Source of the DNA: Deltaproteobacteria bacterium
GTDB lineage: Bacteria; Desulfobacterota; Desulfovibrionia; Desulfovibrionales; Desulfovibrionaceae
DNA: 52,983 bases
Direction of reading: 5' to 3'
Assembly: GCA_031266055.1 (NCBI GenBank)
Contig: JAISBT010000086.1
Span: forward strand, 1-52,983
A model generated the notes under the pieces. The model saw nothing but the letters and a program-made list of their open reading frames with translations. It made no database searches and was not told the DNA's origin. Made by a program: the position numbers and the translations under genes. Shown here piece by piece: positions 31,526 to 40,885 of this stretch; position 1 is the first letter of the stretch; each line of letters opens with the position of its first letter.

Positions 31526-32812
31526 ATGGGATGGGCTATGTTCGGAACCTTGCTGTCGCTTCTGGCCTTGGGCGTGCCTATTGCCGTATGTATAGGTTTT
31601 TCTTCCATTGTGGGCATCCTGGCCGGGCCGCTGCCCATCAGCCCCACGGTGGTGGGTCAGCGCATGTTTACGGCTCTGGATTCCTTTCCTTTCATGGCTA
31701 TTCCTTTCTTCATGCTGGCCGGCGGACTCATGGAGCATGGGGGCATCTCCAAGCGGCTGGTACGCCTGGCTTCCGCCATGGTCGGGTTCTTAACCGGAGG
31801 GCTGGGGTTGATTACAGTGGTGGCCTCCGCCTTTTTCGGGGCCATCAGCGGTTCCAACCCGGCCACGGTTGCCGCCATCGGGGGGATTATGGTTCCCTCC
31901 ATGATAAAAAATAAATATCCTCCGGCCTTTGCCGCCGCTACCGCCGCCGCAGCGGGCACCCTCGGCGTGATCATCCCTCCGTCCATACCCATGATTACTT
32001 ACGGCGTGGTGGCCGGAGTCTCCATAGGGGATCTTTTCATCATGGGCATAACGCCGGGCATTCTCCTGGCGGTGGCGTTATGCGCCAGCGCTTCCGGCAT
32101 GGCGAAAAAACTTAAGGTGCCTACCACCGGCTCCTTCCGTCCGACTGAGCTGGTCACGTCCTTTTTTGAAGCCATCCTGGCCCTGTTCATGCCGCTGATC
32201 ATTTTGGGCGGAATTTACGGCGGAGTGTTCACCCCCACGGAGTCCGGAGCTGTGGCCTGCATGTACAGTTTTGTCGTCAGTACCTGCATCTACCGGGAAA
32301 TGTCCCTGGAAAAACTGAAAAAAATTATTATCGGCGCGGGCATCAGCACCTCCATAGTTTTTTTCGTCATAGCCTGCTCGCAATCCTTTGCCTGGCTGCT
32401 TAACGTGGGCAAAATTTCCGCGGGCATCGTCACGGCCATGCTTTCTATTACCAGCAGCAGTTTCGGCCTGATTTTCCTGATCAACATTGTCCTGCTCTTT
32501 CTGGGCATATTTCTTGAAACCCAGGCCATCATTCTGCTGGTGACGCCGATTCTGCTGCCCGTAGCGGCCAGCATCGGCATGGATCCGCTGACTCTGGGCA
32601 TTATTATCATAGTCAACACTTCCATCGGCATGATCACCCCGCCCATGGCCGTAAACCTGTTTGTGGCGCAGGGGCTGGTGCGCGAACACAACGTGAAGCT
32701 GGAGCATATAACCAAATATATCCTCCCGTATTTTGTTGTGTCCTTGGCCGTTGTTCTGCTGTTGAGCTATGTGCCGATCGTGTCCAAATGGCTGCTGACC
32801 GTGGTGCGGTAG
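31526..32812 (+). CDS. dctM: TRAP transporter large permease
   Basis: This 428-residue DctM has about 12 transmembrane segments. Family motifs include PFFMLAGGLMEHGGISKRLV (about 56-75), ASAFFGAISGSNPATVAAIG (about 100-119) and a C-terminal NTSIGMITPPMAVNLFVAQG. It is the transport channel of the TRAP system, using a sodium gradient to move the acid delivered by DctP. An AAGGAG site lies before the start. It completes the dctPQM operon. The region after it carries a family-C repeat copy (32811-32858). Confidence 0.95.
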   Translation: MGWAMFGTLLSLLALGVPIAVCIGFSSIVGILAGPLPISPTVVGQRMFTALDSFPFMAIPFFMLAGGLMEHGGISKRLVRLASAMVGFLTGGLGLITVVASAFFGAISGSNPATVAAIGGIMVPSMIKNKYPPAFAAATAAAAGTLGVIIPPSIPMITYGVVAGVSIGDLFIMGITPGILLAVALCASASGMAKKLKVPTTGSFRPTELVTSFFEAILALFMPLIILGGIYGGVFTPTESGAVACMYSFVVSTCIYREMSLEKLKKIIIGAGISTSIVFFVIACSQSFAWLLNVGKISAGIVTAMLSITSSSFGLIFLINIVLLFLGIFLETQAIILLVTPILLPVAASIGMDPLTLGIIIIVNTSIGMITPPMAVNLFVAQGLVREHNVKLEHITKYILPYFVVSLAVVLLLSYVPIVSKWLLTVVR

Positions 32813-32858
32813 CCGTAGGCGCGGTTGCGCGCGTGTCGCGGGCAGAGGATATGATTGA
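32811..32858 (+). repeat. Dispersed repeat, family C
   Basis: This 48-base stretch, containing GTGTCGCG and AGGATATGAT, matches 17150-17197 at about three quarters of positions. Both copies lie in spacers next to other repeats. Confidence 0.5.
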
Positions 32859-32909
32859 GATTAGATTAAAGGAAGCGTATGTAAACCGTGTTTGGAAAGG
32901 GAGAAGGCG

Positions 32910-33737
32910 ATGCGGGCGCATGCGTCAGAAATAGTCGCGGAAGTGCTGGCCGCAGGCAATCCGGCTCTGGCCGTGCGGCATCAGAAATTTTTTCGGGCCT
33001 TTCCCGGCGGCTACGGAGAAGGCGATCGCTTTGCCGGGCTGACGGTTCCGCAGCTTCGGGGCATTGCCGGGAAATACGCGAAATCGGCCGGGCTTCAGGA
33101 TATAAACGCGTTGCTTGATTCTCCCTGGCATGAGGCGCGTTTTGTGGCGCTTGTCCTTTTGAACGGGTTTTCCACGGCGGCTGCCGCGGTTTTCCCCTTC
33201 GGGCAAAAACCTTTGCCCTGGAGCGAGTATATGGACAAGGACGCCGGCGCGCGGAGGCTGCGCAGCCTGCCCGCGAACCCCGGCGGGGCCGATTATGCGC
33301 AGTGCCAGGGCCTGTACCTTGCCCGAAGAGAAGCTGTAAATAATTGGGATCTTGTGGATGTTTCCGCCCCTGTTGCGCTGGGCCCGGCAATTTATCATGA
33401 CGCGACCGTCAGCGCCGGAAAAACCCTGCTGGAGCGTCTGGCTGAATCAGGGCGGCTCTGGTGCGAGCGCATGTCTGTCGTTTCCGGCTGGTATGCCATA
33501 AAGAGAGGCGAGTACAAGCATACCTTGGGCCTGGCTGAATTTTTCATACGGCATAAACACGATTTGATGCACAAGGCCTGCGGCTGGATGCTGCGGGAAG
33601 TGGGCAAACGCGACCGGGACGTTTTGAGCGCTTTTCTGGAAAGCCATGCTCATGCCATGCCGCGCACCATGCTGCGTTACGCGATTGAGCACTATGGCGA
33701 GGAAGAAAGAGCCGGGTGGCGGGCTAAAACAAATTGA
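32910..33737 (+). CDS. AlkD-like DNA alkylation repair protein
   Basis: The 275-residue protein starts MRAHASEIVAEVLAAGNPALAVRHQKFF; AGGGAGAAGG precedes this ATG, which I prefer to a TTG at 32892. It belongs to the HEAT-like alpha-helical AlkC/AlkD fold, with recognisable stretches RFAGLTVPQLRGIAGKY (about 45-61), NNWDLVDVSAP (about 148-158), and a C-terminal HKHDLMHKACGWMLREVGKRD cut here into its helical halves. AlkD glycosylases remove alkylated bases such as 7-methylguanine. It is a single gene between dctM and the rimP operon. Confidence 0.88.
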   Translation: MRAHASEIVAEVLAAGNPALAVRHQKFFRAFPGGYGEGDRFAGLTVPQLRGIAGKYAKSAGLQDINALLDSPWHEARFVALVLLNGFSTAAAAVFPFGQKPLPWSEYMDKDAGARRLRSLPANPGGADYAQCQGLYLARREAVNNWDLVDVSAPVALGPAIYHDATVSAGKTLLERLAESGRLWCERMSVVSGWYAIKRGEYKHTLGLAEFFIRHKHDLMHKACGWMLREVGKRDRDVLSAFLESHAHAMPRTMLRYAIEHYGEEERAGWRAKTN

Positions 33738-33741
33738 CAGC

Positions 33742-33803
33742 AGAGCATTTCAACGATGTTTCGCCGTTGGGCGCCTTGAGGGAGCGTCTCACAATTAAAC
33801 TGC
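33742..33803 (+). repeat. Shortened copy of repeat family A upstream of rimP
   Basis: AGAGCATTTCAACGATGTTTCGCCG joins the left end directly to the third stem, skipping the centre. It is followed by the right end GGAGCGTCTCACAATTAAAC at 33781-33803. A further AAGCATTTCAAGCGTAAAATG fragment follows at about 33815-33837. Confidence 0.8.
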
Positions 33804-33954
33804 CCGCCGTTAAGCAAGCATTTCAAGCGTAAAATGCAATTTACTTGCGGCGTCCGCGCAGCGGCTCCTGGAGCTGGCGTGTCTTTCCGAAAAAGTCGTT
33901 TTCCGGCTTTTTCAGCATCGACCACATATATTTCAACATGTTTCAACAAAAGTG

Positions 33955-33983
33955 TTGACAAAACCGGTTGCGCGTACTAAGCT
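33955..33983 (+). promoter_or_regulatory. Candidate promoter for the rimP-nusA-infB operon
   Basis: A perfect TTGACA is followed after 17 bases by TAAGCT. It lies 146 bases before rimP and would produce a structured leader ending at the terminator at 34058-34088. Confidence 0.55.
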
Positions 33984-34040
33984 GCAAAAATCAGTGAAAA
34001 TCGGTTTTCTCTTTTTTTCCGACCGGTTTTCTCATCCTGA

Positions 34041-34088
34041 GAGCCGTACAGGCTCGTGGGGTGGCCTGAAGGGGCCCCCCTTTTTTTT
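34041..34088 (+). terminator. Leader hairpin and intrinsic terminator upstream of rimP (possible attenuator)
   Basis: A first hairpin GAGCC/GGCTC (34041-34055) is followed by GGGG-T-GGCC pairing with GGCCCCCC around TGAAGG (34058-34080), then eight T. It lies after the candidate promoter and 41 bases before the rimP start, with no gene in between. It therefore either ends a small RNA or attenuates the nusA operon. NusA itself acts at hairpins and is a plausible regulator, by inference. Confidence 0.8.
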
Positions 34089-34129
34089 GATTAAATTTTC
34101 ATGGCACCCCGACCTTAAAGCGTTTTAAC

Positions 34130-34780
34130 ATGGATAAAGAACTCGGCGCAACAATCGATCAAAGCTCTTTTGCGGACAGGATCGCCACTCTGGTTGAACC
34201 GGTACTCGCGTCGCTGGGTCTTGCCCTTTGGGGAGTGGAATACTTTCCTGCCGGCGGCCGGGCCGTTTTGCGCGTTTATATTGAAAGGGCGGCCGGGGTT
34301 CCGGCGGACGGGCAGAGCATGCCCGGAGGTTCCGGGGGGACGGAACCCGGCGAAGCCGGACTGGACGAATGCGTTGAAGCCTCGCGTCTTATCGGGCTCA
34401 GCCTGGAGGTGGAAGATATTATTTCGTCGGCCTATGTGCTGGAGGTTTCCACTCCGGGGCTGGAGCGGCGTTTTTTTAAACCCGTCCAGCTTGCCGCCGC
34501 CCAGGGGCAGCAGGTGGAAATCCTGCTGCTTGAAGCTGCCGGCGGGGATGCGGGGCGAAAAAAATATATGGGGCGAATAACTTCCGCGCGCCTTCTGGAA
34601 CAGGACTGGCTTTTTACTTTGCAAATGCCGGCGCCGGAAGATAACTCCCTGGAATTTTTATGGTCCAAGGTCAAAAAAGCCAGACAGCTCTACCTGGAAC
34701 CGCCGAAAGTCAAGCCTGGCGGTAAAGGCCGCAAAACAAGCGGCGGCCTGAAAGATGAAAATGGAGGACATTCCAAATGA
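34130..34780 (+). CDS. rimP: RimP, 30S ribosome maturation factor
   Basis: This 216-residue RimP has the N-terminal domain segment LVEPVLASLGLALWGVEYF (about 22-40). It also has the highly conserved YVLEVSTPGLERRFFKP (about 103-119). RimP helps assemble the 30S head. It is longer than the usual 150-180 residues, with an extra Gly/Pro-rich stretch near 56-78 and a basic tail of about 25 residues. The start lacks a clear Shine-Dalgarno. Its TGA overlaps the nusA ATG. It is the first gene of the transcription/translation operon. Confidence 0.94.
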   Translation: MDKELGATIDQSSFADRIATLVEPVLASLGLALWGVEYFPAGGRAVLRVYIERAAGVPADGQSMPGGSGGTEPGEAGLDECVEASRLIGLSLEVEDIISSAYVLEVSTPGLERRFFKPVQLAAAQGQQVEILLLEAAGGDAGRKKYMGRITSARLLEQDWLFTLQMPAPEDNSLEFLWSKVKKARQLYLEPPKVKPGGKGRKTSGGLKDENGGHSK

Positions 34781-36120
34781 GTATGGAACTCAAAAAAAAC
34801 ATTGACCAAATCAGTAAGGATAAAGGTCTTGACCGGGGCAAGCTGATTGAGACTCTGGAAGATGCCGTGCGGATCTCGGTGGAGCGCAAATACGGCGATG
34901 GTTTGGATATTGAAGTGAGCTTTGACGAAAATACCGGCGATATCAATGTCTTTCAGTTTAAAATAGTGGTGGATGATCCGGATGACGACAATACGGAGAT
35001 AAGCCTTAAAGACGCGCAAAAGCACGATTCCAGCGTCCAATTGGATGATGAAGTCGGCTTTCGCCTGAGAGTGGAAGACCTGGGCCGTATTGCCGCCCAG
35101 GCGGCCAAGCAGGTCATCATTCAGCGTATGCGCGACGCCGAACAGGAAATTATTTACGAAGAATATAAAGAACGCAAGGGCGAATTTGTCTCCGGCATTA
35201 TCCTCCGCCGGGATAAAGCCGGCTGGATTATCAACCTGGGCCGTACCGAGGCCCTTTTGCCCAAGGAAGAGCAAATCCCCCGCGAGCACTACAAACGCGG
35301 AGATCGCGTACAGGCCATCATCATAGACGTGCGTAAAGAGGGCCGCGGGCCGCAGGTGGTTGTCTCCCGATCCCACCCGGATTATATGGTCGCCTTGTTC
35401 AAACGTGAAGTTCCGGAAGTGGATGACGGCACCATACTGATTCTGGGCGTGGCGCGTGATCCCGGCAGCCGCGCCAAAGTGGCCGTAATGAGCAAAGACA
35501 GGGATGTTGATCCTGTGGGCGCCTGTGTCGGCATCCGCGGTTCGCGTATCCAGAATATTGTGCAGGAACTGCATGGCGAGCGTATAGATATTGTGGTCTG
35601 GAGCCAGGATATAGCGGCATATGCCAGCAACGCCCTGTCCCCGGCTGTGCTTTCCCGGATCATTGTGGATGAGGATGAAAATGTTCTGGAAGTCATTGTT
35701 CCTGATGAACAGTACAAAAATTCCATTGGGCACAAGGGGCAGAATGTCAAGCTTGCCGCCAAGCTCCTCGGCTGGAAAATAGATATTTACACCGAGAGCC
35801 GCTATAATGAAGCCAACGCCATTGATCACGGTCTGGAACATCTGGCAAGCGTGGCCGAAGTGCCGCTGGAAAATTTCGTATCCGCCGGCATAACCACCCT
35901 GAATGCGATAAGCAGCGCTTCCAACGAAGAACTGGCCGCGGCGCTCGGTATCAGCCAGAGCAAAGTGCTGGATATGCGTTCCGCTCTCAACCTGTTTTGG
36001 AGCAAGGATGAACGGGAAGAGGATGCCTTGTCCGATGAAGGGGAAGCGGAGGCCTTGCCCGCGGAAGGGGAGGCGGAGGACGCTCCCGCCGGTGAAACGG
36101 AAGGAGATAACGCCCGATGA
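34777..36120 (+). CDS. nusA: NusA, transcription elongation/termination factor
   Basis: This 447-residue NusA has an N-terminal RNA polymerase-binding domain (about 1-125), an S1 domain (about 133-200), and KH domains (about 210-345) with VGACVGIRGSRIQNIVQELHG cut here to its core VGIRGSRI, and IGHKGQNVKLAAKLLGW. The tail is a single acidic repeat region (residues 410-447, Glu/Ala-rich) instead of the two AR2 repeats of Escherichia coli. It controls pausing, termination and antitermination. It overlaps rimP and rnpM by four bases each (ATGA), indicating tight coupling. Confidence 0.96.
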   Translation: MSMELKKNIDQISKDKGLDRGKLIETLEDAVRISVERKYGDGLDIEVSFDENTGDINVFQFKIVVDDPDDDNTEISLKDAQKHDSSVQLDDEVGFRLRVEDLGRIAAQAAKQVIIQRMRDAEQEIIYEEYKERKGEFVSGIILRRDKAGWIINLGRTEALLPKEEQIPREHYKRGDRVQAIIIDVRKEGRGPQVVVSRSHPDYMVALFKREVPEVDDGTILILGVARDPGSRAKVAVMSKDRDVDPVGACVGIRGSRIQNIVQELHGERIDIVVWSQDIAAYASNALSPAVLSRIIVDEDENVLEVIVPDEQYKNSIGHKGQNVKLAAKLLGWKIDIYTESRYNEANAIDHGLEHLASVAEVPLENFVSAGITTLNAISSASNEELAAALGISQSKVLDMRSALNLFWSKDEREEDALSDEGEAEALPAEGEAEDAPAGETEGDNAR

Positions 36121-36338
36121 CGCGGACTTTGGCGGAGCGTATGTGTGTTATTTGCCGCGGGCGCCGGAACAAGAGCGGCTTGATCAGATTTGTTTTTGCG
36201 GAAGGCACGCTTCCGTTGGAAGACGCACGACAGATTCTGCCTGGACGGGGCTACTATGTATGCGCGCAAGGCGCGTGTAAAGAAAAATGGTTGCGCAAGG
36301 CCGCAAGGTTTTCGCGCCGCGCAGGTAAAAGGGGATAG
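36117..36338 (+). CDS. rnpM: YlxR/RnpM family RNA-binding protein (DUF448)
   Basis: This small 73-residue basic protein has the DUF448 pattern: MCVICRGRRNKSGLIRFV (about 9-26) and GRGYYVCAQGACKEKW (about 43-58). The family member in Bacillus subtilis, RnpM/YlxR, binds RNase P RNA and modulates its activity. It lies between nusA and infB as in many bacteria. It overlaps nusA by four bases and infB starts four bases after its stop. Four cysteines suggest possible metal binding. Confidence 0.9.
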   Translation: MTRTLAERMCVICRGRRNKSGLIRFVFAEGTLPLEDARQILPGRGYYVCAQGACKEKWLRKAARFSRRAGKRG

Positions 36339-36341
36339 GGC

Positions 36342-39300
36342 ATGACGGATAAAACCAGGGTGAAAGACCTGGCTGAAGAGCTTAATTTGAGTATGCAGGA
36401 TATGCGGAACATAATTAAGGAACTTAGCATACAGGCCAAGGTCGGGCACAGCGTGTTGGCGGATGAAGAAATAGAACGCATTAAAGACCGTGTGCATAAT
36501 GGCCCGCAAAAGGCTGCGCGCAGCAGTGAAAGCTCTGACGTGATCGTGCGCCGCCGCCGCAATGTTGAAAAAAGCGCGGCGCAGCCTGAAGCGGCGCCGG
36601 GTGAACCGGCGAAGCAGGGCGTGGCCGCGTCCCCGGCGGAGCAGAGCGAGGCCGCGTCCCCGGCGAAGCAGAGCGAGGCCGCATCCCGGGACGCTCCGCA
36701 ACAGGATAAACCCCTGCCTGCCGGCGAAGATTCGGCAAAACCCGATAAACAGGATAAACACGCGGATGGCGCCGGGGGAACCGTTGCGCCGGAGGCCGGA
36801 TCGTCCTTTGCCAAACCCGTTGCCAAAGCCGCCAGGGGCGCGGCTCAGACTGCCGGAAGAAACGCCCGTATAGTCAGCCGCGCATCCGACCGGGATAAAG
36901 CCGCGGAAGCCGCCGGAGCAACCCCGGCGGAACAGGAAAAAATTGTCGCTCCGGAGACGCCGCCGGCAGTGGACAGCGGCCGGACGCAAAAAGGCGTGGA
37001 CGGAGCAGGCGACGCGAAAGGCGGCCCTGAACCGCTGAAACCCGATACAACGCCTGAAAGTATTTCCGCGCGGCAGGAAGACGGCGCCGCGGGTTTGAGC
37101 GATGCCGCCGGCAAAGACAGCCGGGACGCTGAGGCCGTGTCTGACGCGGTAAAACCGGATAAAGCCGAACCTGGCGGCGCAAGCGCTTCCGCCGGCGGCA
37201 AAGCGGCCGTGTCCAAAGAAAAAGCTGTCAGCGGCGTGCGGGTTATCTCAAGGCCGACTGTCGCGCCTGGCCGTGCTTCGGCCTCCGGCGGCGCGGGCGG
37301 CGGCCGCGGATCAAACTATTCGGCCGGCGAAGGGCGCGTTGAGGGAAAAAGCGGAGGGAAGCCCGAAGCGCGGGCGGACGGACGTGAGGGACGCCGCGAA
37401 TGGCGGCCCGGCCAGACAGAAGGGGCGGCGGCGCGGCCGTATGCGCCGCGACCGGCCGGAGCGTCCGCCGGTTCTCCCGGAAGAACGGGAGGGCGGCCAG
37501 GGTCCGGCGGCCAGGATGCTCCGGGTAAGCCCGGGGGGTACAAAGGCGGGCGCGCCGCCGGTTCTCCGAGTAATGCCCCCCGTTCCGCAGGAGGGTTTAA
37601 TCCTAATGCCGGTATTGCGGCGGCTCCGGCGGAAGGCGAAGGACGTGGCAAAAAACGCCAGAAAAGCAAGCGTACGGTTGATTTTAACGAAGCTGACGGC
37701 GGCAGGTTTTTTGGCGGAAAAAGCCAGGATATGGACGGCGGCTGGATGCGTGCCGGCTGGAAGCGAAGCAAAACCCGCAAAGGCAAACCGGAAGTAAAAA
37801 GTTTCTCGCAGCCGCTTAAAGCGGCCAAGCGTAAAATTCGCGTGGATGAATTTATCCGGGTATCCGACCTTGCCCGCCAGATGGGCCTTAAAGCCGGTGA
37901 GATTATCAAGGTTCTGTTCAATTTGGGGGTCATGGCCACCATCAACCAGTCTCTGGATATTGACACCACCACGCTGGTGGCCGCCGAATTCGAGTATGAA
38001 GTTGAAAAAACCGGTTTTTCCGAAGAAGATATTTTTGCCGCCGGGCGTGAGACGGACTCCCCGGAAAAATTGCTCACCCGCCCGCCCGTGGTCACGATTA
38101 TGGGCCATGTTGACCACGGCAAGACATCGCTTTTGGACGCCATTCGCAAAACTTCCGTAACCAGTGGTGAAGCCGGCGGCATAACGCAGCACATCGGCGC
38201 GTACCATGTACGCACCAAAAAAGGCGATATTGTGTTTCTGGACACTCCCGGACACGAGGCTTTCACAGCCATGCGCGCCCGGGGAGCCGAAGTGACGGAT
38301 ATTGTCGTGCTGGTGGTTGCGGCTGACGACGGCGTCATGGAGCAGACCCGCGAAGCTATAAACCACGCCAAAGCCGCCGATGTCCCCATTATGGTGGCGG
38401 TGAACAAAATGGACAAGGCCGGCGCCGACCCGGATAAAGTCAAGCGGGAGTTGGCCGACATAGGTATGGTGCCTGAAGATTGGGGCGGCGCGGTCACTTT
38501 TTCATACCTGTCGGCCAAGACTCGCGCCGGACTGGACGAATTTCTTGAACTGCTGGCTTTGCAGGCTGAAATTCTTGAACTTAAAGCCAATCCGGATAAA
38601 CTGGCCCGCGGGCATATTGTGGAAGCCAAACTGGACAAGGGGCGCGGCGCTCTCGGCACTGTGCTTATCCAGGACGGCACTTTGCATGTGGGCGACGCCT
38701 TTGTTTGCGGAAGTTTTTACGGCCGGGTGCGGGCCATGTTTAACGATCAGGGCAGCAAGGTGGAGGCTGCCGGGCCGTCCATTCCGGTTGAGGTGCAGGG
38801 ATTTGACGGGGTTCCCGAAGCCGGGGAGGAGTTTGTCTGCCTGGCCGATGAAAAGGCTGCCCGGCGTATCGCGGAAGCCCGCGCCATGAAACAGCGTGAA
38901 CGGGAGCTGGCTAAAGAATCCAAAATTACGCTGGAAACTTTCCTGCAAAGCCGTGGCGACGAAGCTGAAACGCTGGTGCTCAATCTGGTGGTCAAGGCCG
39001 ACGTGCAAGGTTCCGTTGAAGCCATTGCGGATCAACTCAAAAAACTTTCCACGAGCAAAGTGCGGATCAACATAATCCACAGCGGCGCCGGAGCCGTTTC
39101 CGAATCGGACGTGCTGCTGGCTTCCACCTCCGAGGCCATCATCATAGGATTCAATGTGCGCCCGAACCCGAAAACCAGGGATTTGGCCGAGCAGGAAAAG
39201 GTGGATATTCGCTTTTACGATATTATCTACAAACTGATCGATGAAATTAAGGGCGCCATGGAAGGGATGCTCGCTCCGGTGGAAAAAGAAGTCGCTCTGG

Positions 39301-39584
39301 GGGCCGCGGATGTACGCGAAACTTTCAGCGTGCCGAAAGTGGGCATTATCGCGGGCTGCATGGTTTCTTCCGGAAAAATTACCCGCACGGCCATGGTTCG
39401 CCTTTTGCGCGACGGCGTGGTGGTGTATACCGGACGCATTGCCTCGCTTAAACGCTTCAAGGATGATGCGCGGGAAGTGCCCAGGGGCCTGGAATGCGGC
39501 ATTGGCATTGAACACTTTAACGATATAAAGTTGGGCGATACTATTGAAGCTTTTGAAATAGTTGAGGAAGCCGCGACATTATAA
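36342..39584 (+). CDS. infB: Translation initiation factor IF-2
   Basis: This 1080-residue IF-2 brings initiator tRNA to the ribosome as a GTPase. The parts are an N-terminal IF2N domain (1-52), then a long Ala/Gly/Pro/Arg-rich linker (about 60-480), and a second IF2N domain (about 497-550, [19 protein letters not shown]). The G domain has GHVDHGKT from Gly588, DTPGH, NKMDKAG and SAKT, followed by domains II-IV. The linker is long even for this family and contains a 27-base tandem duplication around 36627-36690 (SPAEQSEAA then SPAKQSEAA). It is co-transcribed with nusA and rnpM. Confidence 0.97.
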   Translation: MTDKTRVKDLAEELNLSMQDMRNIIKELSIQAKVGHSVLADEEIERIKDRVHNGPQKAARSSESSDVIVRRRRNVEKSAAQPEAAPGEPAKQGVAASPAEQSEAASPAKQSEAASRDAPQQDKPLPAGEDSAKPDKQDKHADGAGGTVAPEAGSSFAKPVAKAARGAAQTAGRNARIVSRASDRDKAAEAAGATPAEQEKIVAPETPPAVDSGRTQKGVDGAGDAKGGPEPLKPDTTPESISARQEDGAAGLSDAAGKDSRDAEAVSDAVKPDKAEPGGASASAGGKAAVSKEKAVSGVRVISRPTVAPGRASASGGAGGGRGSNYSAGEGRVEGKSGGKPEARADGREGRREWRPGQTEGAAARPYAPRPAGASAGSPGRTGGRPGSGGQDAPGKPGGYKGGRAAGSPSNAPRSAGGFNPNAGIAAAPAEGEGRGKKRQKSKRTVDFNEADGGRFFGGKSQDMDGGWMRAGWKRSKTRKGKPEVKSFSQPLKAAKRKIRVDEFIRVSDLARQMGLKAGEIIKVLFNLGVMATINQSLDIDTTTLVAAEFEYEVEKTGFSEEDIFAAGRETDSPEKLLTRPPVVTIMGHVDHGKTSLLDAIRKTSVTSGEAGGITQHIGAYHVRTKKGDIVFLDTPGHEAFTAMRARGAEVTDIVVLVVAADDGVMEQTREAINHAKAADVPIMVAVNKMDKAGADPDKVKRELADIGMVPEDWGGAVTFSYLSAKTRAGLDEFLELLALQAEILELKANPDKLARGHIVEAKLDKGRGALGTVLIQDGTLHVGDAFVCGSFYGRVRAMFNDQGSKVEAAGPSIPVEVQGFDGVPEAGEEFVCLADEKAARRIAEARAMKQRERELAKESKITLETFLQSRGDEAETLVLNLVVKADVQGSVEAIADQLKKLSTSKVRINIIHSGAGAVSESDVLLASTSEAIIIGFNVRPNPKTRDLAEQEKVDIRFYDIIYKLIDEIKGAMEGMLAPVEKEVALGAADVRETFSVPKVGIIAGCMVSSGKITRTAMVRLLRDGVVVYTGRIASLKRFKDDAREVPRGLECGIGIEHFNDIKLGDTIEAFEIVEEAATL

Positions 39585-39609
39585 CCACGGCGGCGTGGGT
39601 TTTTGCATT

Positions 39610-40137
39610 ATGGCGATGTTTTCCGGCAACAAGGGCGCAAAGCGCGGTTTTTTCGCCTGTACGGCCTGGCGGATAATCTGGTTGATCCAGGGCGGCCTGT
39701 GGATGTGCCTGCTGCTTTTTATTTTGCATTACCGGATCGTCGAGGTGCCGGCCATGCGCCGCTACCTGGATTCCGGTCTGCGGCAGGGCTTTGACGCTCT
39801 GGCCGGTGTGCTGGCTTCCCGCGACCCTGCCTGGGACGAGGTCAACTCGGTAGCCGGACATGCCGGAGGCGGCAGATACACTCGCTTGCAGGGGGACAGC
39901 ACCTTTACCGTCTGGAAGGAACTGGACGAACTGCCCACCTGGAATGCCGGTCTGGCCAAACTGTGCTATGATCAGTCCGGAAAACTGCTTTGGGTGCGCC
40001 GTTATGTCGCGGAAGAGGAACCTGCCCAAGTTCCCTCCGGCGTCCTCAAAGCAACGGAATATGCGGAAAATAAATCCAGCGGAGAAATTTTTCCCGTCAT
40101 CCGCCCCTGGACGCCTGAGGGCAAAGGTGCCCCCTGA
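39610..40137 (+). CDS. Hypothetical membrane-anchored protein downstream of infB
   Basis: I do not recognise this 175-residue protein. It has one hydrophobic segment (about residues 21-45, WRIIWLIQGGLWMCLLLFIL) after a short basic N terminus, then a soluble domain presumably outside the membrane. The start at 39610 avoids overlap with infB, but no good ribosome-binding site is visible; an upstream in-frame ATG at 39562 would overlap infB. It abuts the next ORF with no gap (TGA then ATG), so the two probably function together. Codon use resembles its neighbours. Confidence 0.75.
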   Translation: MAMFSGNKGAKRGFFACTAWRIIWLIQGGLWMCLLLFILHYRIVEVPAMRRYLDSGLRQGFDALAGVLASRDPAWDEVNSVAGHAGGGRYTRLQGDSTFTVWKELDELPTWNAGLAKLCYDQSGKLLWVRRYVAEEEPAQVPSGVLKATEYAENKSSGEIFPVIRPWTPEGKGAP

Positions 40138-40500
40138 ATGCGGAATATCGGGAAAAAACAACCGGCAGGACAGAGATCCTCCGGTATTCTGAAGCGGGCG
40201 CTTTTGCACCTGTTCCTTTTGGCGCTGCTTTGGGGCGTGTTTACTTTTGTGGTGATTCCCTGGGACACAAACAAGGAATACCCGGCGGATACCTTCCCGC
40301 TTATTGAAGGCCAGCGCGCTTATGCCGAAATTGTGCGCGCTTCCCGCCCCAATTACCTGACCTCCCTGCGCGGTTTGCATATGGTGCGGGCAAAATATAC
40401 GCAGGAGCGCCTGCCTGATCAAACCGTAATAACCACAGGCAATGTCCGGTTGAGCTTTGATCCCGCCGGAGAATTTTTAAGCCTGGAAATTTTGAAATAG
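40138..40500 (+). CDS. Hypothetical small membrane protein
   Basis: This 120-residue protein has a basic N terminus, one transmembrane segment at about 20-41 (LLHLFLLALLWGVFTFVVIP) and a soluble domain with no motif I recognise. It starts directly after the stop codon of the preceding membrane ORF. Together they sit where other genomes carry rbfA, between infB and truB. The two have the same architecture, one anchor plus an extracytoplasmic domain, which suggests a heteromeric pair. Function unknown. Confidence 0.75.
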   Translation: MRNIGKKQPAGQRSSGILKRALLHLFLLALLWGVFTFVVIPWDTNKEYPADTFPLIEGQRAYAEIVRASRPNYLTSLRGLHMVRAKYTQERLPDQTVITTGNVRLSFDPAGEFLSLEILK

Positions 40501-40536
40501 GCCTCTTGTGAATTTGCGCAACGTCGGGAGCCTGAG

Positions 40537-40559
40537 GGAGCGTCCCAAAATTAAACTGC
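40537..40559 (+). repeat. Right-end fragment of repeat family A before ylxP
   Basis: GGAGCGTCCCAAAATTAAAC and three further bases match the family's right end with one change. It stops 15 bases before the ylxP ATG, replacing a normal ribosome-binding site region. Confidence 0.8.
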
Positions 40560-40574
40560 TCCGGCTGAATAATT

Positions 40575-40871
40575 ATGGCAATACATATCGGCGTGCTCAG
40601 GGTGGAGTTTATACTGCACGGCAACGAATCCCTCAAGGATAAACGGCGTGTGGCCCTGAGCCTCAAGCAGAAGCTGCGCAACAAGTTTAATGTTGCCGTG
40701 GCGGAAACCGGGAGTGAAGACAGTATGGATTACCTCTCCCTGTCCGTTGTTTCCGTCAGCAACAGCCGCAGGCATGTGGAAAGCCGCATGGCCAAGTGTC
40801 TGAATATGGCGCAGGCGGCTTGCGATGAAGAATTGATTTATGATAGCCTGGAGATTATCACCAGTGCCTGA
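40575..40871 (+). CDS. ylxP: YlxP family protein (DUF503)
   Basis: This 98-residue protein has the DUF503 pattern: IHIGVLRVEFILHGNESLKDKRR (split as residues 3-24) and KLRNKFNVAVAETG (about 34-47). Homologues are encoded next to infB and rbfA in many bacteria and are thought to take part in ribosome function. The biochemical role is not established. No strong Shine-Dalgarno is seen; the sequence just upstream is the end of a family-A repeat. It precedes nrnA by 14 bases. Confidence 0.88.
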   Translation: MAIHIGVLRVEFILHGNESLKDKRRVALSLKQKLRNKFNVAVAETGSEDSMDYLSLSVVSVSNSRRHVESRMAKCLNMAQAACDEELIYDSLEIITSA

Positions 40872-40885
40872 AGGAATATTTATAA

